Shown piece after piece: positions 51,149-58,742 of a stretch of DNA of 64,000 nt. A program made the translations under genes and the position numbers. A model generated the notes under the pieces. It ran no database searches. It worked only from the letters and a program-made list of their open reading frames with translations, and was not told the origin of the DNA. Source of the stretch: Ilyomonas sp964249755 (GTDB lineage Bacteria > Bacteroidota > Bacteroidia > Chitinophagales > Chitinophagaceae). The stretch's first letter is position 1; each line of letters opens with the position of its first letter. The DNA lies in the NCBI GenBank assembly GCA_964249755.1, contig CAXUDB010000001.1:62001-126000 (forward strand). The letters run 5' to 3'.

Positions 51149-51505
51149 TTACACACTTTGTCCAAACGTCAATAAGTTGTTATCCGGGTCAAGCAAAGCA
51201 AATTCTTTTTGTCCCCAAGGTTGGGTTTGCAAATGTCCTGCAGGGTGTATGCTTACTTTCTTATCCAGTAAGGATTGATACAGATGCTCAATGTCATTCG
51301 TTCGGATATAAACCTGCCCGTAATTTTCCTTCGGGTCGAGCTCTTTAAACTCGAAGAAATGAATTTGTATACTATCCTTCCCCAGCATAAGGTAGCCCTC
51401 ATAATCAGCCCTTCCCAACTCCTGAAATTCCAGCCCGTTCAGGTAGAACTCTCTTGTTGCAGCTTTATCCCGCATGGGTAATTTAGGGTGCACATCTGTC
51501 AGCAT
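51149..51505 (-). CDS. VOC-family (glyoxalase/bleomycin resistance-like) protein
   Basis: A 118-residue single-module VOC protein with the beta-alpha-beta-beta-beta repeats PKLPMRDKAATREFYLNGLE (in part), IQIHFFEF, YIRTNDIEHLYQSLL and FALLDPDNNLLTFGQ. The MRDKAATREFY start and the LDPDNNLLTF end match bleomycin-binding-like resistance proteins. Because VOC proteins cover many activities, actual drug binding is unproven. Single gene. Confidence 0.88.
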   Translation of the reverse strand: MLTDVHPKLPMRDKAATREFYLNGLEFQELGRADYEGYLMLGKDSIQIHFFEFKELDPKENYGQVYIRTNDIEHLYQSLLDKKVSIHPAGHLQTQPWGQKEFALLDPDNNLLTFGQSV

Positions 51506-51589
51506 ACTTTTAAGTTTGCCGTAAATATATTTCGGCTGTTTGAATTAAGAGTGGCTTTTACTAACCATAATCCATCCACATCTCTCTGC

Positions 51590-52633
51590 CTAATTCACCA
51601 ATATCTTCTCTATATACGAACGATTTCTATCCTCACTCAGCAAACGCAAATAATACACACCCGCCGCCAGGTTCGCCGGAAGTTGGAATCCCACCACAGC
51701 ACCATCACTCTTCACCTGCACCGCCTCCGTCTTCAGCAGTAGGGACGCGCCATTCAGTAACTGCATCTCATATGCTCCTGCCTTCTTAAAAATTATCTCT
51801 ACGCGGCTGCCACTTCGCGCCGGGTTAGGATATACCCTGAAAGGAGCCAGCCGCAATACCTTCCGCACCGCCGAGTCTCTTTTCTCCGCATAAGTAACGC
51901 GCCGGCAAACACTAATACCACCTAACATTCCGACAAGTCTTTGCGACACAGAATCCGTCACCACCACACCTTCCAGCACTGCATCCGCCGTCGGCAAAGT
52001 CAGCATCAACTCGTCACCGGCATCCGTAAGGCTCACTTTCCTTTCCACCGTTTCATGGCCCACCAAGGAAGCCACCACTACCACCGAATCTGTCTTACTA
52101 TGCAGTTGAACAGAAAACCGGCCCGCGCTGTCCGACACGCCGGCATACCCCGTACCCTTCACCACTACCGAAGCATACTCCACTGCCCTTCCCGCTTCAT
52201 CCCTCAGCGTTCCCTGCAGCGTCAGCGGTTTCGCCATAGCTGGCGGCAGCGGCGCTCCCATCACCACATTACACTTCATCTCTGGCTTCTGCTCCACCTT
52301 CACCGCTAGTTTACCTACAGTTCTCTCGCTGCTTTGCCCCCAGCTCTTCTCAAACAGCAACGAAAACGGCAGCGCCAGCGCCAGCCACCAGCTCCTTTGT
52401 TTATTCACCACCGGTTCCACCAGCGGGCGCTCCAGTTGTTCAGCATAGAACCGGCCGCACAGCCCGCCGCTATGCTGGGCAAGAAACTGCAGAATCTGTT
52501 TATCACTCATTAGGGTAAAGTCAACTACTTGTTTGCTGCACGAAGTGCAGAACTTCCCCGCCTTCGCAGGCGTCATCGCATTCCAGTCTTCGTGGCAGGG
52601 AGTTGCAATGTGTAAGCTGGTTTTTTGTTGCAT
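51590..52633 (-). CDS. Surface protein: Cys-rich N-terminal domain, CarboxypepD_reg-like domain, T9SS C-terminal domain
   Basis: A 347-residue protein in three parts. Residues 1-70 have four cysteines (13, 29, 32, 59) in the pattern CHEDWNAM, FCTSCSKQVVDF and GGLCGRFY, a domain I have seen in Bacteroidota proteins of this type. A single hydrophobic segment follows (WWLALALPFSLLF, about 83-95). A carboxypeptidase-regulatory-like beta domain lies at about 135-215 (LQGTLRDEAGRAVEYASVVV in part). The end (about 268-347) is a type-A T9SS domain: FRVYPNPARSGSRVEI and AAGVYYLRLLSEDR. A cytosolic Cys-rich part with a T9SS-type tail is an odd combination; topology is open. Confidence 0.82.
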   Translation of the reverse strand: MQQKTSLHIATPCHEDWNAMTPAKAGKFCTSCSKQVVDFTLMSDKQILQFLAQHSGGLCGRFYAEQLERPLVEPVVNKQRSWWLALALPFSLLFEKSWGQSSERTVGKLAVKVEQKPEMKCNVVMGAPLPPAMAKPLTLQGTLRDEAGRAVEYASVVVKGTGYAGVSDSAGRFSVQLHSKTDSVVVVASLVGHETVERKVSLTDAGDELMLTLPTADAVLEGVVVTDSVSQRLVGMLGGISVCRRVTYAEKRDSAVRKVLRLAPFRVYPNPARSGSRVEIIFKKAGAYEMQLLNGASLLLKTEAVQVKSDGAVVGFQLPANLAAGVYYLRLLSEDRNRSYIEKILVN

Positions 52634-52792
52634 GGTAATCGGTTTTCTCTAAGGATGCAACGCACTTAACAATTACACAAAACAGCCTCACATTTATTCT
52701 ATCCTGGGCTAAGCAACTGTCACTGCCGGGGTACAAAAGGGGCTGTGGATAGCAAGGGAAGAAGCTTCCTGTAATAATCAGGTTCATTTCAA

Positions 52793-52840
52793 CACTACCC
52801 ATTTGTATTCTCACAAACCGAAACAAAAAAGGGTTGGTGT
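52793..52840. repeat. 48-bp repeat, copy 1 of 4
   Basis: This copy has CACTACCCATTTGTATTC, then CTCACAAACCGAAACAAAAA and GGGTTGGTGT. It lies between the 51590-52633 gene (upstream side) and the 3' end of the 52871-53707 gene. Confidence 0.75.
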
Positions 52841-52870
52841 CCCCCGACCCTTAGTAAAAAAGAAAGAAAA

Positions 52871-53707
52871 TTACTGTACTACATACTTATAATCTTCTGC
52901 ATAAATATCGGTCCTTGTATCTGTTGATTTTACCAACTGTCCATTTACATAAAAACGAAGGGTAGCCACACTTGTGTTTGTTGTAATTGGTCCAACTCCC
53001 ATTGCCATGGTAAAAGGAAGCGCATCCGCATAGAACGAATAGCGCCAGCCGGAAGGAATAGGCAGGGGTGATGACAGAAGCGGATCGTAGTAATCATCTG
53101 TCTTGCCGTCAGCCGATACTGTCCACTGCCCAAACCAAGCATCATGTTCAAACGCTGAGGTATCATCGTTGCTAATAATCACTTCATATGTTAATACGGG
53201 ATGGCTGCTGGTTCCCACTAAGCTATCGGTTTTAGCTGTAGAGATAAGCCGTGCAGCCGCAGGTATCACCTTGTCTGAGTTGGATTGAATCAGGTGATTG
53301 TTCTTGTATAAATTAACCCGCGTTTTCTGCTGCCAACTGTTACCGGCGACAGATATAAGAGCTTGGAAAGGTCGATTCGGACAGGTAAAAGAATATTTCC
53401 ATCCGCTTGGTAAAAGTTTAGGGCTGCCGTAGGCAATGCTGTCCAATCCGTTGCTGGTTAGCTGCCCGGTCGAGTCGTTCCAGATACCAAACCAGCCGGT
53501 TGGGTCTTCTGTTATCACTTCATAAGTTACTTTGTCTCCCGCCCTTATAATACTGGTGTCTTTAAAATTTCCGGACGAGTTGGTATCTGTACCATTAGCT
53601 ACAATGGTTGTGTCGTTTTGGTTAGTAACAATACTATCTGGTTGCCATTTTGTGCAGGCAGTTATTAGCAGGCACAAACAGGCAATTAAAAGAATACACT
53701 GCTTCAT
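52871..53707 (-). CDS. Lipoprotein with two copies of a beta domain, function unknown
   Basis: A 278-residue lipoprotein (lipobox ITAC, Cys18) with an Asn/Thr-rich linker. Two internal repeats of about 85-90 residues cover about 60-143 and 172-263: both begin TYEVI, have WFG(I/Q)W about ten residues later, then P(S)GW(K/R)YSF, PF, and end in LYKNNHLIQS or FYVNGQLVKS. The shape recalls small extracellular beta domains (MmpS-like is one possibility). I do not recognise the family. It is flanked on both sides by copies of a 48-bp repeat and by a REP-like unit upstream. Confidence 0.8.
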   Translation of the reverse strand: MKQCILLIACLCLLITACTKWQPDSIVTNQNDTTIVANGTDTNSSGNFKDTSIIRAGDKVTYEVITEDPTGWFGIWNDSTGQLTSNGLDSIAYGSPKLLPSGWKYSFTCPNRPFQALISVAGNSWQQKTRVNLYKNNHLIQSNSDKVIPAAARLISTAKTDSLVGTSSHPVLTYEVIISNDDTSAFEHDAWFGQWTVSADGKTDDYYDPLLSSPLPIPSGWRYSFYADALPFTMAMGVGPITTNTSVATLRFYVNGQLVKSTDTRTDIYAEDYKYVVQ

Positions 53708-53790
53708 ATCTTAGTTTGATTAAAAGTGAATTGTTTAGTAAAGGATACAGCTAACACAAAATATGTTGTATAAAAGGAGCTGTTTTTCCG

Positions 53791-53835
53791 CACTATCCAT
53801 TTGCATCTTCAGAAACCGAAAGAAAATAATCGGCG
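53791..53835. repeat. 48-bp repeat, copy 2 of 4 (diverged)
   Basis: This copy reads CACTATCCATTTGCATC, then TTCAGAAACCGAAAGAAAAT and AATCGG. It lies about 85 bp upstream of the lipoprotein gene that starts at 53707, and matches copy 1 at about three of four positions. Confidence 0.65.
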
Positions 53836-53884
53836 TAAACACCATAGTTATTCGGAAGAAACAATAGATAATAAAACAGCAGCC

Positions 53885-53957
53885 CGTCATTCCGCAATTG
53901 CCGCCAACAATGCATTGCGGCATAATCAAATTGGCGGGCGGCTTTGTGCGGAATCTG
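53885..53957. repeat. Solo REP-like unit
   Basis: A single 73-bp arm, from CGTCATTCCGCAATTGCCG to GGCTTTGTGCGGAATCTG, the same ends as the arms at 7065 and 9228. The inside also resembles the 9228 arm (CCAACAATG, then a TAATCAAA word). It is followed by ATGATTGTGAT, the complement of the sequence next to the inner ends of the paired elements. It lies between divergent lipoprotein genes. Confidence 0.85.
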
Positions 53958-54000
53958 ATGATTGTGATGTTAAACGGTAACTGTTAGGTTGATGAGTCTT

Positions 54001-54040
54001 CCCAAGATTCCTCACAAACCCAAACAAAAAGGATTAGACT
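54001..54040. repeat. 48-bp repeat, copy 3 of 4, overlapping a promoter region
   Basis: This copy has CTCACAAACCCAAACAAAAA and GGATTAGACT. It abuts a TATATTTG element (54042-54049) that matches the TAnnTTTG promoter box of the next gene, whose ATG is at 54066; no clear upstream TTTG is visible. Confidence 0.7.
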
Positions 54041-54065
54041 CTATATTTGGCACACAAACCAGCTT

Positions 54066-54602
54066 ATGGCATTCTATCCTGTTTCCATTAAAAACATTCT
54101 CATTGCAGCTTTTGTATTAATCATACTAACAAACCTCGGGTGCGGAAAAAGCGAACACAATGATCCAAAACCGGTTGACGTAAAAAATTGCGATAACTTG
54201 ATAACCGACACAACCGGCACAGGCGATAAAGCCCTCCTGGTAATGCCCAATGCGTTTACGCCGAATGGCGATGGTAACAATGATGTATACCGCCCCATCA
54301 CAAAAGACATAGCCACCATCAACTTTAGCATATACGATATCAACAACAACGTTGTTTACAATACAACGACTTTAAGAGAAGGATGGACGCCTGCCCCAGC
54401 TGCAGCCAATACCAGCGCAACCTATTATTATCGCATCCAGGCTACCACAGCAGGTAATCATCAAATAGGTACATGTGGAAGCGTACATCTCATAACCTGC
54501 CTGCCAAAAGACTCATTGCGGTATCTGTACTTTGGAGATCAGTTATCTCCGGATTATACCTTCTCTCTGCCAACGGCTGAAAACTTACCCTCCTGTCAGT
54601 AA
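54066..54602 (+). CDS. Short lipoprotein with gliding-motility-type (CHU_C-like) C-terminal domain
   Basis: A 178-residue protein with lipobox NLGC (Cys26). After a linker comes AFTPNGDGNNDVYRPI (63-78), the hallmark of CHU_C/type-B T9SS domains, then INFSIYDINNNVVYNTT and LREGWTPAP. The domain continues with Cys-containing loops (GTCGSVHLITCLP) and an extra 30 residues. Usual CHU_C domains sit at the end of giant adhesins; here one is attached directly to a lipid anchor, so it is more likely a surface domain than a secretion signal. No family partner was recognised nearby. Confidence 0.78.
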   Translation: MAFYPVSIKNILIAAFVLIILTNLGCGKSEHNDPKPVDVKNCDNLITDTTGTGDKALLVMPNAFTPNGDGNNDVYRPITKDIATINFSIYDINNNVVYNTTTLREGWTPAPAAANTSATYYYRIQATTAGNHQIGTCGSVHLITCLPKDSLRYLYFGDQLSPDYTFSLPTAENLPSCQ

Positions 54603-54621
54603 GTCAATCTGATTGATTCTT

Positions 54622-54670
54622 CGCTACAGCTTTGTTTCTTCACAAACCGAAACAAGAAGGATTAGTGTTG
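54622..54670. repeat. 48-bp repeat, copy 4 of 4
   Basis: This copy has CGCTACAGCTTTGTTTCTT, then CACAAACCGAAACAAGAAGG and ATTAGTGTTG. It begins 20 bp after the stop of the 54066-54602 gene. TTTGTTTC and GAAACAA within it form an inverted repeat. Confidence 0.75.
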
Positions 54671-54701
54671 GCACTTATCATTAATAAAGATCATTTTTCT
54701 A

Positions 54702-55022
54702 TCAACGTTTTAATTTAATATCAAGTTTACAATAAACGAAAACGGAAAACACGAAGCTTAAGGAGTTGATAGCGAAAGACAGAACTGTAACTTCATGGAA
54801 ATGTTTTAACCATGATAGAAGCAAAAGAAAAATAAGTAAAACCACATTACAACTCAAAAGCTGATTATTACGAAAGAGCGAACGAACTAAATTAAAAGAG
54901 TTGAATTTTAATAGAAATACAGCAGCTACTAATAAGATAAAGAAAGCCGGGAAAAAATATATGGCAGTCCAAAGAGCAAGAACCGGGTATTCCTCTTGAG
55001 GTGCGTAAATTAATATTACCAA
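54702..55022 (-). CDS. Small membrane protein, possibly 5'-frameshifted
   Basis: A 106-residue protein with three transmembrane segments (about 14-38, 55-72, 78-98) and a basic end, LDIKLKR. No family recognised. The frame opens only with a TTG (55022) and has no ATG. Immediately upstream, in the neighbouring frame, lies ATG followed by MVKRILLSVLSG, which reads like a natural membrane-protein start and would join this frame after a one-base shift near 55035-55045. Either the TTG is used, or the gene is frameshifted, or there is a sequence error. Confidence 0.55.
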   Translation of the reverse strand: MVILIYAPQEEYPVLALWTAIYFFPAFFILLVAAVFLLKFNSFNLVRSLFRNNQLLSCNVVLLIFLLLLSWLKHFHEVTVLSFAINSLSFVFSVFVYCKLDIKLKR

Positions 55023-55194
55023 AATAAGCCTGACAACACTGAAAGTAAAATCCTTTTAACCATAAAAAGAATGATTTCATGCACTTCCTTCTCTGCAATA
55101 TCTCTTTCAATAGCTCTTGCGCATTAGCTAAGGCACATTCCGCTATCTTACTTTCTTAATATCACCGAACAACTCTTTACTATCCATCCCACAC

Positions 55195-55425
55195 TTCATC
55201 CATCGTCAAAACCATCTCATCCATCACCATTGTTAACTCATCCATTATCATTGTAAGCTCATCCATGAGCGTTGCAGCCTCATCCATTATCATTGTAAGC
55301 TCATCCATGAGCGTTGCAGCCTCATCCATTATCATTGTAAGCTCATCCATAAGCGTTGCAGCCTCATCCATCACCATTGTTAACTCATCCATAAGCGTTG
55401 CAGCCTCATCCATCGCCACATTAAA
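55195..55425. repeat. 21-bp-period tandem array E (11 units, 42-bp superunits)
   Basis: Eleven units of exactly 21 bp start at 55195 and every 21 bp thereafter. Each begins with CTCATCCAT (first: TTCATCCAT). Two tails alternate: TATCATTGTAAG or CACCATTGTTAA, and GAGCGTTGCAGC or AAGCGTTGCAGC. Some superunits are identical, so this is the youngest-looking array in the window. Its minus strand stays open as heptapeptides MDELTMI and MDEAATL, but I regard the DNA period as primary. It lies 100 bp before the 55526-56485 gene. Confidence 0.95.
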
Positions 55426-55478
55426 AAGATTTAAGCCGAATTAAAAAATTTTAAGTAGGAACAACAAAAGGAGCCGAA

Positions 55479-55486
55479 TAATTTTG
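55479..55486 (+). promoter_or_regulatory. Predicted -7 box (TAATTTTG) for the 55526-56485 gene
   Basis: TAATTTTG matches TAnnTTTG exactly and lies 40 bp before the ATG, giving a leader of about 33 nt. A good upstream TTTG is not visible, so activation from the adjacent array region is conceivable. Confidence 0.5.
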
Positions 55487-55525
55487 TACCCAGTTAAATA
55501 ACTATCACATTTAAAATCAAATCCA

Positions 55526-56485
55526 ATGTTAGAATTCAATCCCATCGAAGAAGTTAATGCAGAGCAGGCACGGGAATACAACCGCGCACAGGCACTCAAC
55601 AACTGTCTCAACGAAGAATCAAAAACCTCTGCCCTCTATCCCCCGTTCGATGCCGAAGCAAAGTTGTTTTTCAACAACAACAAAAAGCTCATCGCGCTCG
55701 TCCCCGGCAAAGATTCCAATGGCACCACCATCACCCAAAACAAAGAAAGTCTCAAAATACGCATAGCCGAAAGTGCCAACGTCATCTGCACGCGCACCGC
55801 CGCCTATGCCATCAAAATAGGCGACACAGACCTCCAGGCAGCCATCTATCACAGCACCAGCGCCATCACCAGGCTAAAAGATGCCGATGTGCTCGCCTTT
55901 GTCACCCGCCTCACCGGCATCGTGTCGCCCCTTTTAGCAAAGCCCGATTTCCTGCCCTATGCCGTCACCTCTGAAATGCTGGAAATCATAACAGAAAATG
56001 CAACCGCTTTCAACAACAGCATCGGCAAAGCCAAATATGTCGATAGCCAAATGAGTTCTGTGTCCGAAGAAATAGACAAAGTTCTCAAAGCCATTCGCGA
56101 CAATGTCGTGCAGTTCGATCTGTTGCTCAACTTCTTCGAAGCAGAGTATCCCGGGTTTGTAAAAGCCTACCGCACAGCTGCCGCCATCGATTATTCCAAC
56201 GTTCGCCACAGCGGCGTTAAAGGGGTTGTTCGCAGCAGCACCACCGGCAAAGCAATGGAGAAAGTATCCATCACCCTCAAAGGCAAAAAGAAAACAAAAA
56301 CCACCACCACCGATAGCGACGGAGTATATGATATTGCTAAGTTCTATGCAGGCAAATGCACGCTCACCATCGGGGCTCCCGGCTACAATACACAAATTAT
56401 AGAGGTCACCATCATCCGCGGCAAAACCCTCGAGCAGAACATTACGTTGCAGGCGCAGTCCCTCTCCCTCAACGCCACCGCCTAA
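55526..56485 (+). CDS. Protein of unknown function: helical N-terminal part, CarboxypepD_reg-like C-terminal domain
   Basis: A 319-residue protein without signal peptide. Residues 1-230 are predicted helical (EEVNAEQAREYNRAQALNN, KESLKIRIAESANVICTRTA in part, SSVSEEIDKVLKAIRDNVVQ in part, FEAEYPGFVKAYRTAAAID). Residues about 238-312 are a carboxypeptidase-regulatory-like beta sandwich: GVKGVVRSSTTGKAMEKVSI in part, TTTTDSDGVYDIAKFYAGKC in part and APGYNTQIIEVTI. The helical part is not a family I know. Array E lies directly upstream. Overall layout and context mirror the 32103-33026 gene. C residues are frequent at third codon positions (ATC, CTC, ACC), more than in many neighbours, which may indicate recent transfer. 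Confidence 0.82.
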   Translation: MLEFNPIEEVNAEQAREYNRAQALNNCLNEESKTSALYPPFDAEAKLFFNNNKKLIALVPGKDSNGTTITQNKESLKIRIAESANVICTRTAAYAIKIGDTDLQAAIYHSTSAITRLKDADVLAFVTRLTGIVSPLLAKPDFLPYAVTSEMLEIITENATAFNNSIGKAKYVDSQMSSVSEEIDKVLKAIRDNVVQFDLLLNFFEAEYPGFVKAYRTAAAIDYSNVRHSGVKGVVRSSTTGKAMEKVSITLKGKKKTKTTTTDSDGVYDIAKFYAGKCTLTIGAPGYNTQIIEVTIIRGKTLEQNITLQAQSLSLNATA

Positions 56486-56517
56486 GCCACCACGCACGCA
56501 ACCATTTATATAATAAA

Positions 56518-56543
56518 AAAGGTTCACCCCGCGGCGAACCTTT
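56518..56543 (+). terminator. Hairpin terminator
   Basis: AAAGGTTC (56518-56525) pairs with GAACCTTT (56536-56543) around a GC-rich inner part, followed by CTATTATTTTT. It ends the 55526-56485 gene. Confidence 0.8.
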
Positions 56544-56727
56544 CTATTATTTTTAGACTGTGTTTTCAAATGCGTGCTTACACAGAAGGCATTCAACAAC
56601 AGTACTTATTCAGTCACACCCAAAGGCGCACCCCCGTACGAACCTTTTTTATTACTAACTATCAAAAACCCAAGCCATCAAAACCTCAATCTAATCCATA
56701 CATAAACAGCCTGACCATTATACGCAT

Positions 56728-56830
56728 CCTGTTACACAGAAGGCGCGCCGGCCCGGCAAAACGCGCGGAGCGATCGGGTTTGCCTTGATCTTTTTGCCTT
56801 CTTTTTTCCATCAAGGGAAAAAAGAAGAAG
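56728..56830. repeat. 103-bp structured repeat, copy 1
   Basis: The GC-rich head AAGGCGCGCCGGCCCGG leads into the stem GGCAAA (56755-56760) with TTTGCC (56779-56784), then TTGATC, then a perfect 12-bp hairpin (CTTCTTTTTTCC at 56798-56809 with GGAAAAAAGAAG at 56816-56827). The second copy at 58743-58845 has equal length and a different but equally paired first stem. An A/G-rich stretch with two near-repeats of about 36 bp follows to 56915. This repeat occupies the spacer between the 55526-56485 and 56927-57367 genes. Confidence 0.85.
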
Positions 56831-56926
56831 CTGATAAAAAAGAAGAAGCCAATTATAAACAAGAAGGTGATAAAAAAGAAGCAGCCAACGAAAAAAGATG
56901 ATAAAAAGAACAAAACAAAACACACT

Positions 56927-57367
56927 TCATCTGGGTAACGCAGCCCTCATCTTCTCAATATCCTTTTCAAACACAGCCAGTTCCTTTTCAAGCGCCACCT
57001 CACCCGTCCGTCTGTCTTGTATCACCAGAGCAGAATAAGTTTTCTTCCATAACGAAAACAAGGGTCTTTCCTTAAACGGAAGTTCAAACTCTTTTATCGC
57101 AAAAGAATATGCCGAAGCTTTAAAATCAACCTTGCCAATACGCACGTTATCCCGCTCAATCACGCATTTGTTTTTAATATAAGTCACTGCAATCAGCAGG
57201 GGCAGTAAAACAAATCCAAACAAGCTAAATGCCCCGATATGTACATCGGCTGCGCGATGCAGAATCACCCCCTCAATCACATTATAAAGCGAACCAACAA
57301 TAATAAGCGGAGCCAGAACAGAGTAGAAAATAACGGTTGTCTTGGCTAAACAGATCGTAAATTTCAT
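56927..57367 (-). CDS. Small membrane protein with PH-like cytosolic domain, function unknown
   Basis: A 146-residue protein with two transmembrane segments (about 8-30 and 43-65) and a soluble C-terminal part of beta strands ending in a helix (IERDNVRIGKVDFKASAYSF in part, AIKEFELPFKERP, LVIQDRRTGEVALEKELAVF in part). The arrangement resembles bacterial PH-domain membrane proteins such as the one at 13904-14458, but similarity is only in layout. No partner gene is apparent. Single leftward gene 78 bp downstream of the oxidoreductase gene. Confidence 0.72.
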   Translation of the reverse strand: MKFTICLAKTTVIFYSVLAPLIIVGSLYNVIEGVILHRAADVHIGAFSLFGFVLLPLLIAVTYIKNKCVIERDNVRIGKVDFKASAYSFAIKEFELPFKERPLFSLWKKTYSALVIQDRRTGEVALEKELAVFEKDIEKMRAALPR

Positions 57368-57445
57368 ATAGAAAAAGAAAATGAAAAATGAAGCAGTTGA
57401 TTGCTACTGCATTCAATCGTTTTTCAATAGTACAAACCCATTCAC

Positions 57446-58561
57446 TCAAAGATGCAGCTCTACTTTCTTCCCCGTCTTCACCGCCTCATAAATCGCATCA
57501 ATAATTTTCAAATCGCGCACCGCCTCATCCCCATCCACCGGCACCACCGGTTGTTTATTATCGAAGATAATGCCCGCCATCTCATCCATCTGCACCGTTT
57601 GGTGCGTCACAATCGGTTGCTTCAAATCCCCCTTGTCCGTCTTCCCCTGTATCGGTCCATACCCCGTTGCCGGGTTCAACTCCGCCCAGCCATCCAGCCC
57701 ATCCAGGAAGAAGCGGTCCAGGTTATTCATGTTATAAGTCGACAAGCAAGAAGCCACCGCTCCCGAAGGAAACCCAAACTGAAACTGGATTGTTTCATCC
57801 ACCCCTTCTTTAAACTTCTCCGGGTTCGTTTTCGTTTCCTGCGCCGTCACCCAGAGGGGTTCCTCACCCACCATATACCGCGCCCCGTTTATAGAGTAAA
57901 TCCCAATGTCCATCAAGGCGCCGCCGCCTGCCAGCGCCTTGTTCAGCCGCCACTGGTTCGGGTCGCCCGACACAAACCCCGATAACCCCTGGAAAAACGT
58001 AATCTTTCCAAACGCACCTGCCTTCCGCTGTCGTATAATCTCCAGCGTATGCGGTTCAAAGTGCATCCGGTAGCCCACCAGCAACTTCACACCCGCCTTC
58101 TTGCACGCGTCTACCATTTCCTGTCCTTCCTTTGCATTCACCGCCATCGGCTTCTCGCAAATGGCGTGTTTGCCTGCCTTCGCAATGCGCAGCACCGCAT
58201 CGTGGTGCAAAGCGTTTGGCGTTATCACATACACCGCATCAATGTCCGGGTTGTTCTTAATCGCATCATAGTTCTCGTAGTTATAGCAGTTCTTCACCGG
58301 TATGTTATACTTCGCCTGCCAGTCCGTTAGCTTGCCAGGCGTACCGCTAATAGCGCCCACCAGCTTCGCCCGCGTGCAGCTCTGCATCGCATCTGCTACG
58401 CGCGTCCCATATCCACCCAAACCCAGTATCGCAACGCGCAATACCTTTCCTGCGTAAGCCGCATTCACTTCATTCGTTTGGGAAATACATTGCTTCGGCA
58501 GATAAGGCGCCAATACCGAAGCAGCAGTGATCTTCTGTAAAAAATTCCGGCGTGTTGTCAT
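57446..58561 (-). CDS. Gfo/Idh/MocA family oxidoreductase with Tat signal
   Basis: ATG 58561 gives 371 residues starting with a twin-arginine signal (TTRRNFLQKITAASVLAP, Arg4-Arg5); longer in-frame extensions lack a signal. The NAD(P)-binding fold begins RVAILGLGGYGTRVADAM. EKPMAVNAKEGQEM contains the conserved EKP, and GGGALMDIGIYSINGARYM holds the catalytic-region DxGxH-like helix. Members of this group act on sugars or glycosides in the periplasm with a tightly bound nucleotide. The substrate is unknown. Single gene. Confidence 0.92.
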   Translation of the reverse strand: MTTRRNFLQKITAASVLAPYLPKQCISQTNEVNAAYAGKVLRVAILGLGGYGTRVADAMQSCTRAKLVGAISGTPGKLTDWQAKYNIPVKNCYNYENYDAIKNNPDIDAVYVITPNALHHDAVLRIAKAGKHAICEKPMAVNAKEGQEMVDACKKAGVKLLVGYRMHFEPHTLEIIRQRKAGAFGKITFFQGLSGFVSGDPNQWRLNKALAGGGALMDIGIYSINGARYMVGEEPLWVTAQETKTNPEKFKEGVDETIQFQFGFPSGAVASCLSTYNMNNLDRFFLDGLDGWAELNPATGYGPIQGKTDKGDLKQPIVTHQTVQMDEMAGIIFDNKQPVVPVDGDEAVRDLKIIDAIYEAVKTGKKVELHL

Positions 58562-58742
58562 AGGTGTTTCTGTTAAGATGAAGTAAGTAAATAAAGTGAT
58601 GGCAAGATAATGGAAGGCACGGAAGTGTAGCGCTTTTACTGTATGAAAAATGCATCTTGCAGCTTTCCTGTATAGCTTTGTTCTTTTAACAGCCAACCCA
58701 ATGGTATATTGTATCAATTACCACGCCCTGCAAAAGCAATAA

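Noticed and set aside
55180..55419. Open frame on the minus strand encoding MDELTMI/MDEAATL heptads
   Set aside because: The frame is open because the DNA repeat is 21 bp long and lacks a stop in this frame. There is no ribosome-binding or promoter signal on that strand, and the other arrays do not keep any frame consistently open.
56831..56926. Lysine/glutamate-rich coding stretch after the 103-bp repeat
   Set aside because: It is low-complexity A/G sequence with two near-repeats of about 36 bp and no start signal; better explained as simple repeat next to the structured element.
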